Positions 26,259 through 35,082 of a stretch of DNA of 64,000 nt are shown here, in pieces; position 1 is the stretch's first letter, and each line of letters begins with the position of its first letter. The position numbers and the translations under genes are program-made. The DNA comes from Streptomyces spiralis (GTDB taxonomy: Bacteria > Actinomycetota > Actinomycetes > Streptomycetales > Streptomycetaceae), in the NCBI RefSeq assembly GCF_014654675.1, contig NZ_BNBC01000001.1, positions 150,129 through 214,128 of the forward strand. The letters run 5' to 3'. A model generated the notes under the pieces. The model was not told the DNA's origin and made no database searches. It was given only the letters and a program-made list of their open reading frames with translations.

Positions 26259-29200
26259 ATGCGGGACGGGCATCGGGTGGAGGCCGAGCGGTTGCTGGCT
26301 CGGGCCGTGGAGGAGGAGGTGCGGCGGTCGGGTGGCCGGGTGGACGGCGGGGTGCTGCTGTCGCGGGCCCGGGCGGCCCTGGACACCCTCGCGGAGCCGG
26401 CGGCCGAGGAGTACGAGGCGTACACCCGGGCACTGGACGAGGCGGCGGCCGGGCAGCTGACCTTCGCGCAGCGGTATGCGCGGGAGGGTGCCGGGACCGC
26501 GCTGATGGTCGCGGTCGTCGCCGCGGGCGCCGCCGCCGTCGCCGATGCCGCCCTCGGTACCGGCCCGGGTACCGCCGTCGGCGCGGGCGTCGTGGCCGGT
26601 GTGGTCGGCGCGGCGGCCACCGTCGTGAAGGTGACCGCGGCGCATCTGCCCGCGGCCCACCACCGGGCGGGCGCCGCCGGTCAGCCCGGTGGCGCCGAGC
26701 AGCTGCGGCTGCAGTGGCTGACCGCGCTGGAGGTGCGCGGGATCCGTCCCTTCCTCGATCAGCAACGCGTGCTCAGCGCCTCCACGACGCCGAAGAAGGC
26801 GGCACCCCGGTTGCGGGGCACGGACAAGAGCGCGGCGGCCCGCAGGCGCAACGTGCTGGAGCAGTCCTTCGGTCAACTGCCGCAGCCGGACGGCGTGTTC
26901 GCGGGTCGGCGGCAGGAGGTGGCGCGGATCCGGCAGTGGGTGCAGGCGGCCCGTGCCAGCAGCGAGACCCGGCCGACGGTCGTCGTGCTGCACGGCACGC
27001 CGGGCTCCGGCCGCACCACCCTCGCCGTCCGGGCGGCCCACGACCTCAAGGACCAGTTCCGCGGCGCGGTCGTCGTCGACCTGCGCGGGGACAACACGGA
27101 GGAGGCGCCGCTGACCACCCGCGAGGCCCTGCTGCATCTGCTGAACCGGCTCGGCGCGCCCCGCGAACAGTTGCTGTTCCGTGAGCGGTCCTCCGCCGAC
27201 CAGCAGGTCAAGCGGCTGGGCGAGCTGTACGACCAGCAGCTGACGGGCCTGCCGGTGACGATCGTGCTGGACGACGCCCAGGACGCCGAGCAGGTCCGCG
27301 CCCTGATCCCCGAGCGCTCCGACTGCCTGGTCCTGGTCACCGCCCGCAGGCCGCTGCGGCTGCCCGCCGAGCTGCCGGCCTGGGTGTACCAGCTGCCGGT
27401 CCAGGCCCTGGACGAGGCGGGCGCGGAGGAGCTGCTGGGCGCCGCGGCGCAGGACGTCTCGGGGCCGTACGACGCGGAGTCCGCCGAGCGGATCCGCCGG
27501 TTGTGCGGTGGGCTGCCGCTGGCGCTGCGGATCGCGGGCTCCTCGCTCGGCCCGCGCTCGCCCCGCCAACTGGCCACGGATCTCGAGGCGTACGGGCCGG
27601 TGGAGCCCGTCGAACGGGTGCTGTGGCTGCGCTACACCGACCAGCCGGAACCTGCCCGGCGGCTGCTGCGCCGCCTCGCGCTGGCGGGCCGTACCTCGCT
27701 GGGCGCGGCGGCGGCCGCCGCGCTGCTGGCCACGGACGAGGAGGAGGCGTCCCGCCGGCTGGCGGAACTCGCCCGGGCGGGCCTGATCGACCATGTGCGG
27801 GGCAGCCGCTACCGGCTGCACGACCTGGTGCGGGACTTCGCCCACGCCCGGCTGCTGGACGAGGAGGATCCCGACGAACGTACGGCGGCGCAGGAGCGGC
27901 TGATCGGGAACTACGCCGAGCTGGCCGACTCGGTGCTGCGCCTGGTCGACGGCAACAACTCGACCCGCTCGGACCGCTTCAGCCCGCACGGCTTCACCTC
28001 CCTGGACGACGCGCTGCGCTGGCTGGACGACGAGTCGAGCTTCATCACCGCGGCCCTGAAGCACGCGGAGGGCGTGGACCAGGCGGCCGTGCTGCATCTG
28101 CTGGGCGCGCTGTGCGACTACTGCCTGCTGCGCGGCGACCTGTACCGCCTGGGCGAGATCAGCGAGCTGACGCAGGCCGTCGACCAGGGGCTGCTGGTCC
28201 GTTCGGTGCAGTGGCGCACCGGTATCGCGGCCCGTCAGCTGGGCGAGCTGGACAAGGCGCGCACCACGCTGACGTCGGTGGTGGATCTGTACAGGCAGGC
28301 CCATCACGACGCGGGCGCGGCCCGTGCGCTGAACTCCCTGGGAATCACCCTGCACCACCAGGGCAATCTCACGGAAGCGGCGGCCAGGCTGCGCGAGGCC
28401 CTGGACCTCCAGGCGGCTCCGGAACTGGCGACGGACCGGGCGTGGACGATGCACGCGCTCGCGGCGGTGGAACGGGACCGGGGAAACCTGGCCCAGGCAC
28501 TGGACCTGCTGACGCGTTCGCTGGTGCTGCACCGGGAGGGCGGCTCGGTGCACGGCGAGGCGTGGGCCCACTTCCAGCTGGGCCAGCTCGCGCTGCGGCT
28601 GGGCGAGGTGGAACGCGCGGAGGCCGATCTGGGGCAGGCCCTGGACCGTTACGGCCGCACCCGTGACGCGCGCGGCGAGGCGTGGGCGCTCACGCAGCTG
28701 GCGCGGGCCCGGCTGGTGGCCGGTGACGGCTCCGAGGCGGTGGACGGGCTGCGCCGGGCGGCGGCCCGGCACCGTGACAACGAGGACGCGCGCGGCGAGG
28801 CGTGGACGCTGTACCACCTGGGCCAGGCGCTGGAGGAGACCGGCGATCTGGACCGGGCGGTGCGCGAGCTGGAGCGGGCCCGCACGATGTTCTCCCGGAT
28901 GCGGGACGTGTACGGGCTGGCGTGCGCCCGCCACCATTCGGCGCGGGTGACCCGCGACCAGCGGGCGGCGCAGACCGGTTCCCTGCGCAACTCCGGTTTC
29001 GCCCGCCAGCTGCTGGCCGACGCGCGCGCCGACTTCCAGCGGATCGGCGTCGCCCACGGCGAGGCCTGGACGTGTCTGGAGCTGGCCGTGGTGGACGCGG
29101 GCAACGCCCGCACCCAGCAGGCGCTGGGCCTGTGCGACGAGGCGCTGGCCCTGTTCGCCTCCTACGGCGACCGCCGCGGCGAGGACTGGGCACGTTTCCT

Positions 29201-29462
29201 GCGCTGCACCCTGCTGCCGTACGCGGCGCCCGGCGGCGTGGAGGTCGGCACGGCGGTCGCCCAGGAGGAGCTGTCCGCTCTGGCCCGCGCCGGCCATGCG
29301 CTGCGGGACGCCAAGCTGGAGCCGTACCTCGACGCCTACCAGCTGCTGCTGGAGCGCGGGGTGGACCTGGAGGCGGGCTGGCAGGCCTGGCGTCTGGGCA
29401 TGGCGCCGGACCGGCACGCCCGCGAGGTGATGGGGGTGGAGATCGCACCGGTGCGGGGGTGA
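26259..29462 (+). CDS. STAND (NB-ARC-like) ATPase with TPR repeats and noncanonical P-loop
   Basis: A 1067-residue signal-transducing NTPase. GGAGG stands about 10 bases before ATG 26259. N-terminal region (1-75) helical; about 78-130 hydrophobic, Ala/Gly/Val-rich, possibly one or two membrane helices. NTPase core about 215-520: P-loop GTPGSGRTT at 246-254, where Arg252 occupies the usual Lys position; Walker [10 protein letters not shown] (Asp338/339); LVTARRPL; and the GLPLAL motif of NB-ARC proteins. A winged-helix-like segment ([16 protein letters not shown]) follows, then a C-terminal array of TPR-like helices (about 620-1000) with repeated GEAW motifs. Related in layout to AfsR-type and effector STAND proteins but without an N-terminal SARP DNA-binding domain. 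The role is unknown; signalling or defence are possible. Confidence 0.85.
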   Translation: MRDGHRVEAERLLARAVEEEVRRSGGRVDGGVLLSRARAALDTLAEPAAEEYEAYTRALDEAAAGQLTFAQRYAREGAGTALMVAVVAAGAAAVADAALGTGPGTAVGAGVVAGVVGAAATVVKVTAAHLPAAHHRAGAAGQPGGAEQLRLQWLTALEVRGIRPFLDQQRVLSASTTPKKAAPRLRGTDKSAAARRRNVLEQSFGQLPQPDGVFAGRRQEVARIRQWVQAARASSETRPTVVVLHGTPGSGRTTLAVRAAHDLKDQFRGAVVVDLRGDNTEEAPLTTREALLHLLNRLGAPREQLLFRERSSADQQVKRLGELYDQQLTGLPVTIVLDDAQDAEQVRALIPERSDCLVLVTARRPLRLPAELPAWVYQLPVQALDEAGAEELLGAAAQDVSGPYDAESAERIRRLCGGLPLALRIAGSSLGPRSPRQLATDLEAYGPVEPVERVLWLRYTDQPEPARRLLRRLALAGRTSLGAAAAAALLATDEEEASRRLAELARAGLIDHVRGSRYRLHDLVRDFAHARLLDEEDPDERTAAQERLIGNYAELADSVLRLVDGNNSTRSDRFSPHGFTSLDDALRWLDDESSFITAALKHAEGVDQAAVLHLLGALCDYCLLRGDLYRLGEISELTQAVDQGLLVRSVQWRTGIAARQLGELDKARTTLTSVVDLYRQAHHDAGAARALNSLGITLHHQGNLTEAAARLREALDLQAAPELATDRAWTMHALAAVERDRGNLAQALDLLTRSLVLHREGGSVHGEAWAHFQLGQLALRLGEVERAEADLGQALDRYGRTRDARGEAWALTQLARARLVAGDGSEAVDGLRRAAARHRDNEDARGEAWTLYHLGQALEETGDLDRAVRELERARTMFSRMRDVYGLACARHHSARVTRDQRAAQTGSLRNSGFARQLLADARADFQRIGVAHGEAWTCLELAVVDAGNARTQQALGLCDEALALFASYGDRRGEDWARFLRCTLLPYAAPGGVEVGTAVAQEELSALARAGHALRDAKLEPYLDAYQLLLERGVDLEAGWQAWRLGMAPDRHAREVMGVEIAPVRG

Positions 29463-29494
29463 GACCGCGGGCGCGGCACGGCAGCACGACGTGA

Positions 29495-29550
29495 CCCGTG
29501 TCACGCCACAGGGTGGCGTGGCGTCACATCACTCTGCGGGGTGACACGGG
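29495..29550. terminator. Large inverted repeat between convergent genes
   Basis: CCCGTGTCAC (29495-29504) and GTGACACGGG (29541-29550) are perfect inverted repeats 36 bases apart. A smaller repeat (CCAC-AGG-GTGG) lies inside. The element lies between the stop of the STAND gene and the convergent small membrane gene, and may terminate both. Confidence 0.5.
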
Positions 29551-29590
29551 CACCGCACTCTGTGGCAGCGGGCGGGCGTGAGCCGCTGTG

Positions 29591-29848
29591 TCAGCCCTTG
29601 GAGGGCTGGGCCTCGCCGCCTCCCGGGGCGCCCTTGCGGGGCGTGTTCGTGTCCGTCTCCGGGGTCTCCTTGAAGTCCACCTTGCCCATGTGGCGGTTCA
29701 TGGACTTCATCAGGCCCCACACGGCCACGGCCATCACCGCGAAGACGATGAAGCCGAGGACGCCGGGGGTGACCTTGTCCTTGTCGAACTCGGCCAGAGT
29801 GACCAGGTGCGTCGTTGCCAGGCTCGCGCTTGCGCTCATGTCAGGCAT
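29591..29848 (-). CDS. Small single-pass membrane protein downstream of mca
   Basis: An 85-residue protein with one membrane segment at about residues 28-48 (TPGVLGFIVFAVMAVAVWGLM) and a hydrophilic C-terminal tail rich in Thr, Lys and Gly. The ATG at 29848 lies six bases after the mca stop, and the stop region itself supplies GAGGG as ribosome site, so the two genes are coupled. ATG 29839 is an alternative start. Conserved small proteins of this type follow mca in Streptomyces; no function is known. Confidence 0.75.
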   Translation of the reverse strand: MPDMSASASLATTHLVTLAEFDKDKVTPGVLGFIVFAVMAVAVWGLMKSMNRHMGKVDFKETPETDTNTPRKGAPGGGEAQPSKG

Positions 29849-29854
29849 TGTCCC

Positions 29855-30733
29855 TCAGGGCCGGCGGACGCCCGCAAAGAGGTCGTCCTCGGGGAGGGAG
29901 GTGTCCACGAGGGACTTCGCGAGCTCGTACTCCTCCGTGGGCCAGACCTCCTTCTGGATCTCCATCGGCACCCGGAACCAGCCGCCGTCGGGGTCGATCT
30001 GCGTGGCGTGGGCGATCAGCGCCTTGTCGCGGATCTCGAAGAAGTCCGCGCACGGGATGTGCGTGGTGAGCGTGCGGTCCTTGTGGCCGGACTTATCCCA
30101 GCGCTCCAGCCACTCGCCGTAGGGGGACTCCAGGCCGCGGTCCAGCAGGGCCTTGTGCAGCGCCTCGGTGCGGGGGCGGTTGAAGCCCTGGTTGTAGTAC
30201 AGCTTCAGCGGCTGGTACGCCGGGCCGTACTCCGCCTCCGGGTACTTCTCGGTGTCCGCCGCGCCCTCGAACGCCACCATCGAGATCTTGTGGGTCATGA
30301 TGTGGTCGGGGTGCGGGTAGCCGCCGTTCTCGTCGTAGGTGGTGATCACCTGCGGACGGAAGGCGCGGATCTTCCGCACCAGCTCGCCGGCGGCCTTGTC
30401 GACGTCCTCCAGCGCGAAGCACCCCTCCGGCAGCGGGGGCAGCGGGTCGCCCTCGGGCAGGCCGGAGTCGACGAAGCCGAGCCACTCCTGCGTGACGCCG
30501 AGGATCTCCCGGGCTTCGTCCATCTCCCGCTTGCGCACCTCGTGGATGTGCTCCTCGATGTACTTGTCGCCCTGGAGCTTGGGGTTGAGGATGGAGCCGC
30601 GTTCTCCGCCCGTGCAGGTCACCACCAGCACGTCCACCCCCTCGGACACGTACTTCGCCATGGTGGCCGCGCCTTTGCTCGACTCGTCGTCGGGGTGCGC
30701 GTGCACGGCCATCAGTCGCAGCTGGTCAGTCAA
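29855..30733 (-). CDS. mca: Mycothiol S-conjugate amidase
   Basis: Cleaves mycothiol S-conjugates of electrophiles, alkylating agents and antibiotics, releasing a mercapturate for export and GlcN-inositol for reuse. The 292-residue product belongs to the PIG-L/LmbE zinc fold. Metal ligands are in HAHPDDE (His13, Asp16) and HPDH (His144). KLYYNQGF and the length separate it from the deacetylase MshB. Translation appears to start at TTG 30733, with GAGGA seven bases upstream; no in-frame ATG or GTG lies close by. It matches S. coelicolor SCO4967 from memory and is followed without gap by a small membrane protein gene. Confidence 0.94.
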   Translation of the reverse strand: MTDQLRLMAVHAHPDDESSKGAATMAKYVSEGVDVLVVTCTGGERGSILNPKLQGDKYIEEHIHEVRKREMDEAREILGVTQEWLGFVDSGLPEGDPLPPLPEGCFALEDVDKAAGELVRKIRAFRPQVITTYDENGGYPHPDHIMTHKISMVAFEGAADTEKYPEAEYGPAYQPLKLYYNQGFNRPRTEALHKALLDRGLESPYGEWLERWDKSGHKDRTLTTHIPCADFFEIRDKALIAHATQIDPDGGWFRVPMEIQKEVWPTEEYELAKSLVDTSLPEDDLFAGVRRP

Positions 30734-30938
30734 GGCTCATTCCTCAAGGTCAGGTCGGTGCCCGGTGTCCGCGGGCGTCAGCGGGTACCGCCCTGGTGAC
30801 TCTCCGTCGTCACGGGGCGGCGGCCGAGCGGCACGCCGGGCCTTCTATAGTGACCGAATCGGGGGCGGAATAATTCCGGAGTACGGCTCCGGGAGCCCCT
30901 CGCGGGGCGTGTGTCCCGCACCGGCCGAGAGGACGATC

Positions 30939-31337
30939 ATGAGTACGGCGAGCACCCGGCTGCCCGAGGGCCGCTACGGCCGCTCCTCGGACGAGCGCGC
31001 CGATCACAAGCTCAAGATCGCGGGCGCCGTCCTGGGCGCGGCGCTGCTCGCCCTGATCGGCTGGTTCGCCTACCACTACGTCGCGCAGAACAAGATCAGT
31101 GCGCAGGTCGTCTCGTTCGAGACCTCGGACAACGCGGTGCGGGTCCATCTGGAGGTCCACAAGGACGCCGACACCCGCGGCTACTGCACGCTGCGCTCAC
31201 AGGCGGCCGACGGCAACGAGGTCGGCCGGGCCGACTTCCGCTTCGACGAGCACGCCAAGCAGATCGACAAGGTGCTCACGCTGCGTACGACGTCCCGGGG
31301 GACGACCGGCGAGCTGCTGGGCTGCCACGCCGACTGA
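30939..31337 (+). CDS. DUF4307 membrane protein
   Basis: A 132-residue actinobacterial protein of the DUF4307 family. A polar N-terminus (LPEGRYGRSSDERADHKLK) leads into one membrane segment at about 26-46 and an extracytoplasmic beta-rich domain with two cysteines (YCTLRS, LLGCHAD) that may form a disulfide. AGAGGA lies about 7 bases before the ATG. It is divergent from mca and co-directional with greA 176 bases downstream, the standard gene order in this genus. Function unknown. Confidence 0.88.
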   Translation: MSTASTRLPEGRYGRSSDERADHKLKIAGAVLGAALLALIGWFAYHYVAQNKISAQVVSFETSDNAVRVHLEVHKDADTRGYCTLRSQAADGNEVGRADFRFDEHAKQIDKVLTLRTTSRGTTGELLGCHAD

Positions 31338-31513
31338 ACGCTCCGGTGCCTTCCGGAATACGTCGGCGCTGACCTGCGTTGACGTGATTCTGAGGCTTAT
31401 GTCCTCCCCCTTTCCCCGCTGAATTGTTAGGCTCGTGGTTTCGCCCATCCATGAGGGAACATTCTTCTGGGTAGGGCGATGCTTTGTATTCCCAGTACCG
31501 ACGAGGAGCACCT

Positions 31514-32014
31514 GTGACCCAGACCAGCGAGAACGTCACCTGGCTGACCCAGGAGGCGTACAACAAGCTCAAGGACGAGCTTGAGTACCTTACTGGTCCT
31601 GCGCGCACGGAGATCGCCGCCAAGATCGCGGCCGCGCGCGAGGAGGGCGACCTGCGCGAGAACGGCGGGTACCACGCGGCCAAGGAGGAGCAGGGCAAGC
31701 AGGAGCTCCGCGTGCGCCAGCTGACCCAGCTTCTCGAGAACGCCCAGGTCGGCGAGGCTCCGGCGTCCGCGGACGGCGCGGTCGCGCCCGGCATGGTCGT
31801 CACGATCGCCTTCGACGGTGACGAGGACGACACGCTGACCTTCCTGCTGGCCTCGCGCGAGTACGCCAGCGCCGACATCGAGACCTACTCGCCGCAGTCC
31901 CCGCTGGGCTCCGGCGTGATCGGCCACAAGGTGGGCGAGGACGCGGAGTACGAGCTGCCGAACGGCAAGAAGGCCTCGGTGACGATCCTCAAGGCCGAGC
32001 CGTACGCGGGCTGA
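31514..32014 (+). CDS. greA: Transcription elongation factor GreA
   Basis: A 166-residue factor that stimulates RNA polymerase to cleave backtracked transcripts. The N-terminal coiled coil is clear (LKDELEYL, IAAKIAAAREEGDLRENGGYHAAKEEQ) with the acidic DLRENGGYHAAKE tip that enters the secondary channel. The C-terminal domain is FKBP-like (SPLGSGVIGHKVGED, LPNGKKASVTI). GTG at 31514 has GAGGAG five bases upstream. It is a single gene ending in a very strong hairpin terminator. Confidence 0.96.
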   Translation: MTQTSENVTWLTQEAYNKLKDELEYLTGPARTEIAAKIAAAREEGDLRENGGYHAAKEEQGKQELRVRQLTQLLENAQVGEAPASADGAVAPGMVVTIAFDGDEDDTLTFLLASREYASADIETYSPQSPLGSGVIGHKVGEDAEYELPNGKKASVTILKAEPYAG

Positions 32015-32040
32015 GCACCCGCGCGTACACCCAACCCCTT

Positions 32041-32086
32041 CGACGAAGCCCCCGGCGCCTCGCTGAGCGCGCCGGGGGCTTCGTCG
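32041..32086 (+). terminator. Very strong hairpin terminator of greA
   Basis: An 18-base-pair perfect stem (32041-32058 with 32069-32086, 10-base loop) starting 27 bases after the greA stop, without U-tract. Confidence 0.85.
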
Positions 32087-32099
32087 TGACCAGAGCTGA

Positions 32100-32815
32100 G
32101 TAGCGCGTTCCGCAGCGGTGGGCGAGCTGGGCGATCAGGAGGAGACCGCGGCCTCCTTCGTCCGTCTCCTAGGCGTAGCGCAGATGCGGGGCGGTGCTGC
32201 TACCGTCGCTGACCTCGCAGATGAGCCCGCGGTCGAGGATGAGGCGCAGGCCGACGGGCCCGGCCCCGTGGCGGATGGCGTCGGTGACGAGCTCGCTGAC
32301 GATCAGTTCGGTGGTGAAGTCCAGTTCCTCAAGGCCCCAGCCGGCGAGTTGCCGAAGGCTCAGGGAACGGGCGGTGGCGACCACCGCCGGGTCCGGTGGG
32401 AAGGTCCAGGCCGCCACCCGGTCCATGGACAGCGCCCGGGTGCGTGCCAGAAGCAGAAGGAAACCCTCGCCTGTGGCGGGTTCGTAGGCGCGGATGAACG
32501 CCTCGCACCTGTCCTCCAGGGCGCGGTACGGGTTGCTGCTCAGGACCTGGTGCAGAATGCGGGCCGCAGGCGACCGCTCGGAGGTCCCGGCGGGCGCCGG
32601 ACTGCCGGCGAACAGACCGAGCGTGGTCCCCTCCGGCAGTTCCACGTCTGTGGTCCGGTACGGCGGGTGCTGTGTGCCCAGTGGCGGGCCCGCCGGGATG
32701 TCGGGGATCTCGACCTTGCCCTGCGGGCTGACGACCACCGCCGCCGGACGTCCGGCTGGACGACCGTCCCTCGCTCGTCGAGGAGGAGCCGGGCGTCGTG
32801 CGGCCGTGCACTCAT
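32100..32815 (-). pseudogene. Decayed PAS/SpoIIE phosphatase - HATPase gene
   Basis: Remnant of a multi-domain PP2C (SpoIIE-type) phosphatase with a C-terminal anti-sigma-like ATPase domain. A PAS-like start (MSARPHDARLLLDERGTVVQ) from ATG 32815 is interrupted near 32757. It resumes in another frame as the end of a SpoIIE domain (AGRPAAVVVSPQGK, then IPDIPAGPPLG and LELPEGT-like residues), so most of the PAS and phosphatase domains are deleted. The HATPase part is well preserved (FTTELIVSELVTDAIRHGAGP, LICEVSDGS, SSTAPHLRYA) up to an in-frame TAG at 32169-32171. Beyond it the same frame still encodes DEGGRGLLLIAQLAHRCGTRY to 32100. The end then merges with the greA terminator. A shortened protein from 32738 could still be made, but lacks a complete fold. 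Confidence 0.8.
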
Positions 32816-32981
32816 GGGGCTGGTGTCACCGGAAGCCGATCTTTGTCATGATCCGCACCTCCGGGAACAGAGCGGCAGACATGTTCCTGTTTGCCCACAG
32901 TGGCTGCCGCCCCGCAATCGGCGGTGTCGAGGGCCGCACGACCCTGTCCGGGCTTTCACGCGGACAGGATGCGCCGGACCG

Positions 32982-33839
32982 TCACCCGGCCGCCCGGCGG
33001 TACTTGCGGACCGCGAGCGTACGGAAGATCAGGAGGATCAGGGCCGAGTAGATCAGTGAGGCCCACACCGGGTGCTGCATGGGCCAGGCGTCCGACTGGG
33101 ACTGACCGGGGTTGGCGAAGAGCACCCGGCAGGCCTGCGCGGTGGCGCTGAAGGGGTTCCACTCGGCGATGTGGCGCAGCCACGGGGTCATGTGGCTGGT
33201 GTCCACGAACGCGTTCGAGATGAACGTGACCGGGAACAGCCAGATGAGCCCGCTGGACGTGGCCGCTTCCGGGGTGCGCACGGACATGCCGATCAGTGCG
33301 CCGATCCAGGTGAAGGCGTAACCGAGCAGGAGCAGCAGTCCGAAGGCGCCGAGGACCTTGCCCACGTTGGTGTCGCCGTTCGACCCGACGCGCCAGCCGA
33401 CCAGCAGGGCGACCACGGCGAGGACGACGAGGGTCAGCGCCGTCTGCACCAGGTCGGCGAGGGTCCGCCCGGTGAGCACCGCGCCGCGCGCCATGGGCAG
33501 GGAGCGGAAGCGGTCGATGAGGCCCTTGTGCATGTCGTCGGCGATGCCCGCGCCGGAGCTGGCGGTGGCGAAGGTGACGGTCTGCGCGAAGATGCCGGCC
33601 ATCAGGAAGTTCTTGTAGTCGGTGGCGCTGGTGCTGCCGCCGATCTGCATGGAACCGCCGAACACGTAGGTGAAGAGCACCACGAACATGATGGGCTGGA
33701 TCAGCCCATAAATGATCATTTCGGGAATCCGCGACATGCGGATCAGATTGCGTTTCGCGACCACCATCGAGTCCCGGAAGGACTGGATGACGGGGTTGGC
33801 GGTCGGTGCGACCCGCAGGGCGTCGGTGACGGCGCTCAC
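32982..33839 (-). CDS. ABC-2 type transporter permease (DrrB-like)
   Basis: A 285-residue ABC-2 permease with six predicted membrane segments. Recognisable are the N-terminal cytoplasmic helix, PIMFVVLFTYVFGGSM in the first segment, the family's FRSLPMARGAVLTGRTLADL loop, and SNAFVDTSHMTPWLRHIAEWNPFSA near the end. GTG at 33839 overlaps the ATPase stop (GTGA), showing coupling. With the ATPase it forms a DrrAB-type exporter for hydrophobic compounds such as antibiotics. No regulator gene is adjacent. Confidence 0.92.
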   Translation of the reverse strand: MSAVTDALRVAPTANPVIQSFRDSMVVAKRNLIRMSRIPEMIIYGLIQPIMFVVLFTYVFGGSMQIGGSTSATDYKNFLMAGIFAQTVTFATASSGAGIADDMHKGLIDRFRSLPMARGAVLTGRTLADLVQTALTLVVLAVVALLVGWRVGSNGDTNVGKVLGAFGLLLLLGYAFTWIGALIGMSVRTPEAATSSGLIWLFPVTFISNAFVDTSHMTPWLRHIAEWNPFSATAQACRVLFANPGQSQSDAWPMQHPVWASLIYSALILLIFRTLAVRKYRRAAG

Positions 33840-34801
33840 TTGGCGGCCTCCTCGGGCTTCTCCTCGGCCACATGACCGGTCAGGGACAGGAACACGTCGT
33901 CGAGGGTGGGCCGACGCAGCCCGATGTCGTCGATCTCGATGCCGCGGCCGTCCAGCTCGCGGATGACCTCGGCCAGCAGCTTCGCGCCGCCGGTGACGGG
34001 CACGGTGAGCCTGCGGGTGTGCTGCTCCACGGTGGTGTCGCCCTTGCCGAAGCCGCGCAGCACCTCGGAGGCGGCGGCGATGTCCTCGCGGTCGTGCACC
34101 ACGACCTCGACGCGCTCGCCGCCGGTGCGGGCCTTGAGCTGGTCGGAGGTGCCGCGGGCGATGACCCGGCCGTGGTCGACCACCGCTATCTCGTGCGCCA
34201 GGTGGTCGGCCTCTTCCAGGTACTGCGTGGTGAGCAGCAGGGTCGTACCTCCGGAGACCAGTTGCTTGATGACCTCCCACAGCTGCTGGCGGTTGCGGGG
34301 GTCGAGGCCGGTCGTCGGCTCGTCCATGAACATCACCGGCGGGGAGACGACGAGCGCCGCCGCCAGGTCGAGCCGGCGGCGCATGCCTCCGGAGTAGGTC
34401 TTCGCGGGCCGGTCGGCGGCGTCGGCGAGGTTGAACTGCTCCAGCAGCTCCTGCGCCCGGGCCTTCGCCGCCCTGGCCCGCATCTGGTACAGCCGGCCGA
34501 CCATCTGGAGGTTCTCGCGGCCGGTCAGGTACTCGTCGACCGCGGCGAACTGACCGGACAGGCCGATCGAGCGGCGCACCTCGTTGGGGTGCCTGAGCAC
34601 GTCGATGCCAGCGACGACGGCCTTGCCGCTGTCCGGTCGGAGCAGGGTGGTCAGACAGCGGACGGTGGTGGTCTTGCCCGCGCCGTTCGGCCCGAGCAGT
34701 CCGAGCACCGTGCCCTCGGGGACATCGAGGTCGACGCCGTCCAGAGCCCTTACGTCACCGAAGGTCTTCACCAGACCTTCGGCGTAGATGGCGCCTGGCA
34801 T
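33836..34801 (-). CDS. ABC transporter ATP-binding protein (DrrA-like)
   Basis: A 321-residue ABC ATPase: Walker A GPNGAGKTT, Q-loop region GLSGQFAAVDEYLTGREN, signature YSGGMRRRLDLA, Walker B VMFMDEPTTGLDP, and a switch region with Gln instead of His (LLLTTQYLEEADHL). The C-terminal extension of about 90 residues (DDIGLRRPTLDDVFLSLTG) is typical of DrrA daunorubicin-resistance proteins. ATG 34801 has GGAG six bases upstream. The gene has a 185-base leader from a promoter whose spacer is occupied by a palindrome. Confidence 0.93.
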   Translation of the reverse strand: MPGAIYAEGLVKTFGDVRALDGVDLDVPEGTVLGLLGPNGAGKTTTVRCLTTLLRPDSGKAVVAGIDVLRHPNEVRRSIGLSGQFAAVDEYLTGRENLQMVGRLYQMRARAAKARAQELLEQFNLADAADRPAKTYSGGMRRRLDLAAALVVSPPVMFMDEPTTGLDPRNRQQLWEVIKQLVSGGTTLLLTTQYLEEADHLAHEIAVVDHGRVIARGTSDQLKARTGGERVEVVVHDREDIAAASEVLRGFGKGDTTVEQHTRRLTVPVTGGAKLLAEVIRELDGRGIEIDDIGLRRPTLDDVFLSLTGHVAEEKPEEAAK

Positions 34802-34992
34802 ATGAGTCTCCACGTCATCGGGGATGGGTCATGGGTCGAAAAGCCTAGGTTCGCAGGCCTCTTCCTCGGTGCGTCTGCAATTTTCGGGCCTGCGGGTGGT
34901 ACGTCACGGCGGTACCGGTGCCGTCCATGCCGCTGGCGCAGGTGCTGGTGCGTGAAGGGCATGGGTGGCGTGGATGCCATGACTGTGCGACA

Positions 34993-35021
34993 CACCATAA
35001 CGCGATATATCGCGTCTCTCA
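34993..35021 (-). promoter_or_regulatory. Promoter of the ABC operon with operator palindrome in the spacer
   Basis: On the minus strand TTGAGA (complement of 35016-35021) and TATGGT (complement of 34993-34998) are separated by exactly 17 bases. That spacer contains the perfect 16-base palindrome ACGCGATATATCGCGT (34999-35014). A dimer bound there would occlude RNA polymerase. CGATATATCG-type sites upstream of DrrAB-like exporters are typical of PadR-family repressors. The repressor gene is not in the window. Confidence 0.65.
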
Positions 35022-35082
35022 ACGGTTTTTCCCGAACGGGTGACGAAGAGGGTGCCGACCTCGGTGTTCCGCTGCCCGACGC

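Noticed and set aside
34768..35022. Short minus-strand open frame in the leader of the ABC operon
   Set aside because: It begins upstream of the predicted transcription start and lacks a ribosome site. A shorter internal ATG at 34980 lies in the leader, but there is no evidence of translation.
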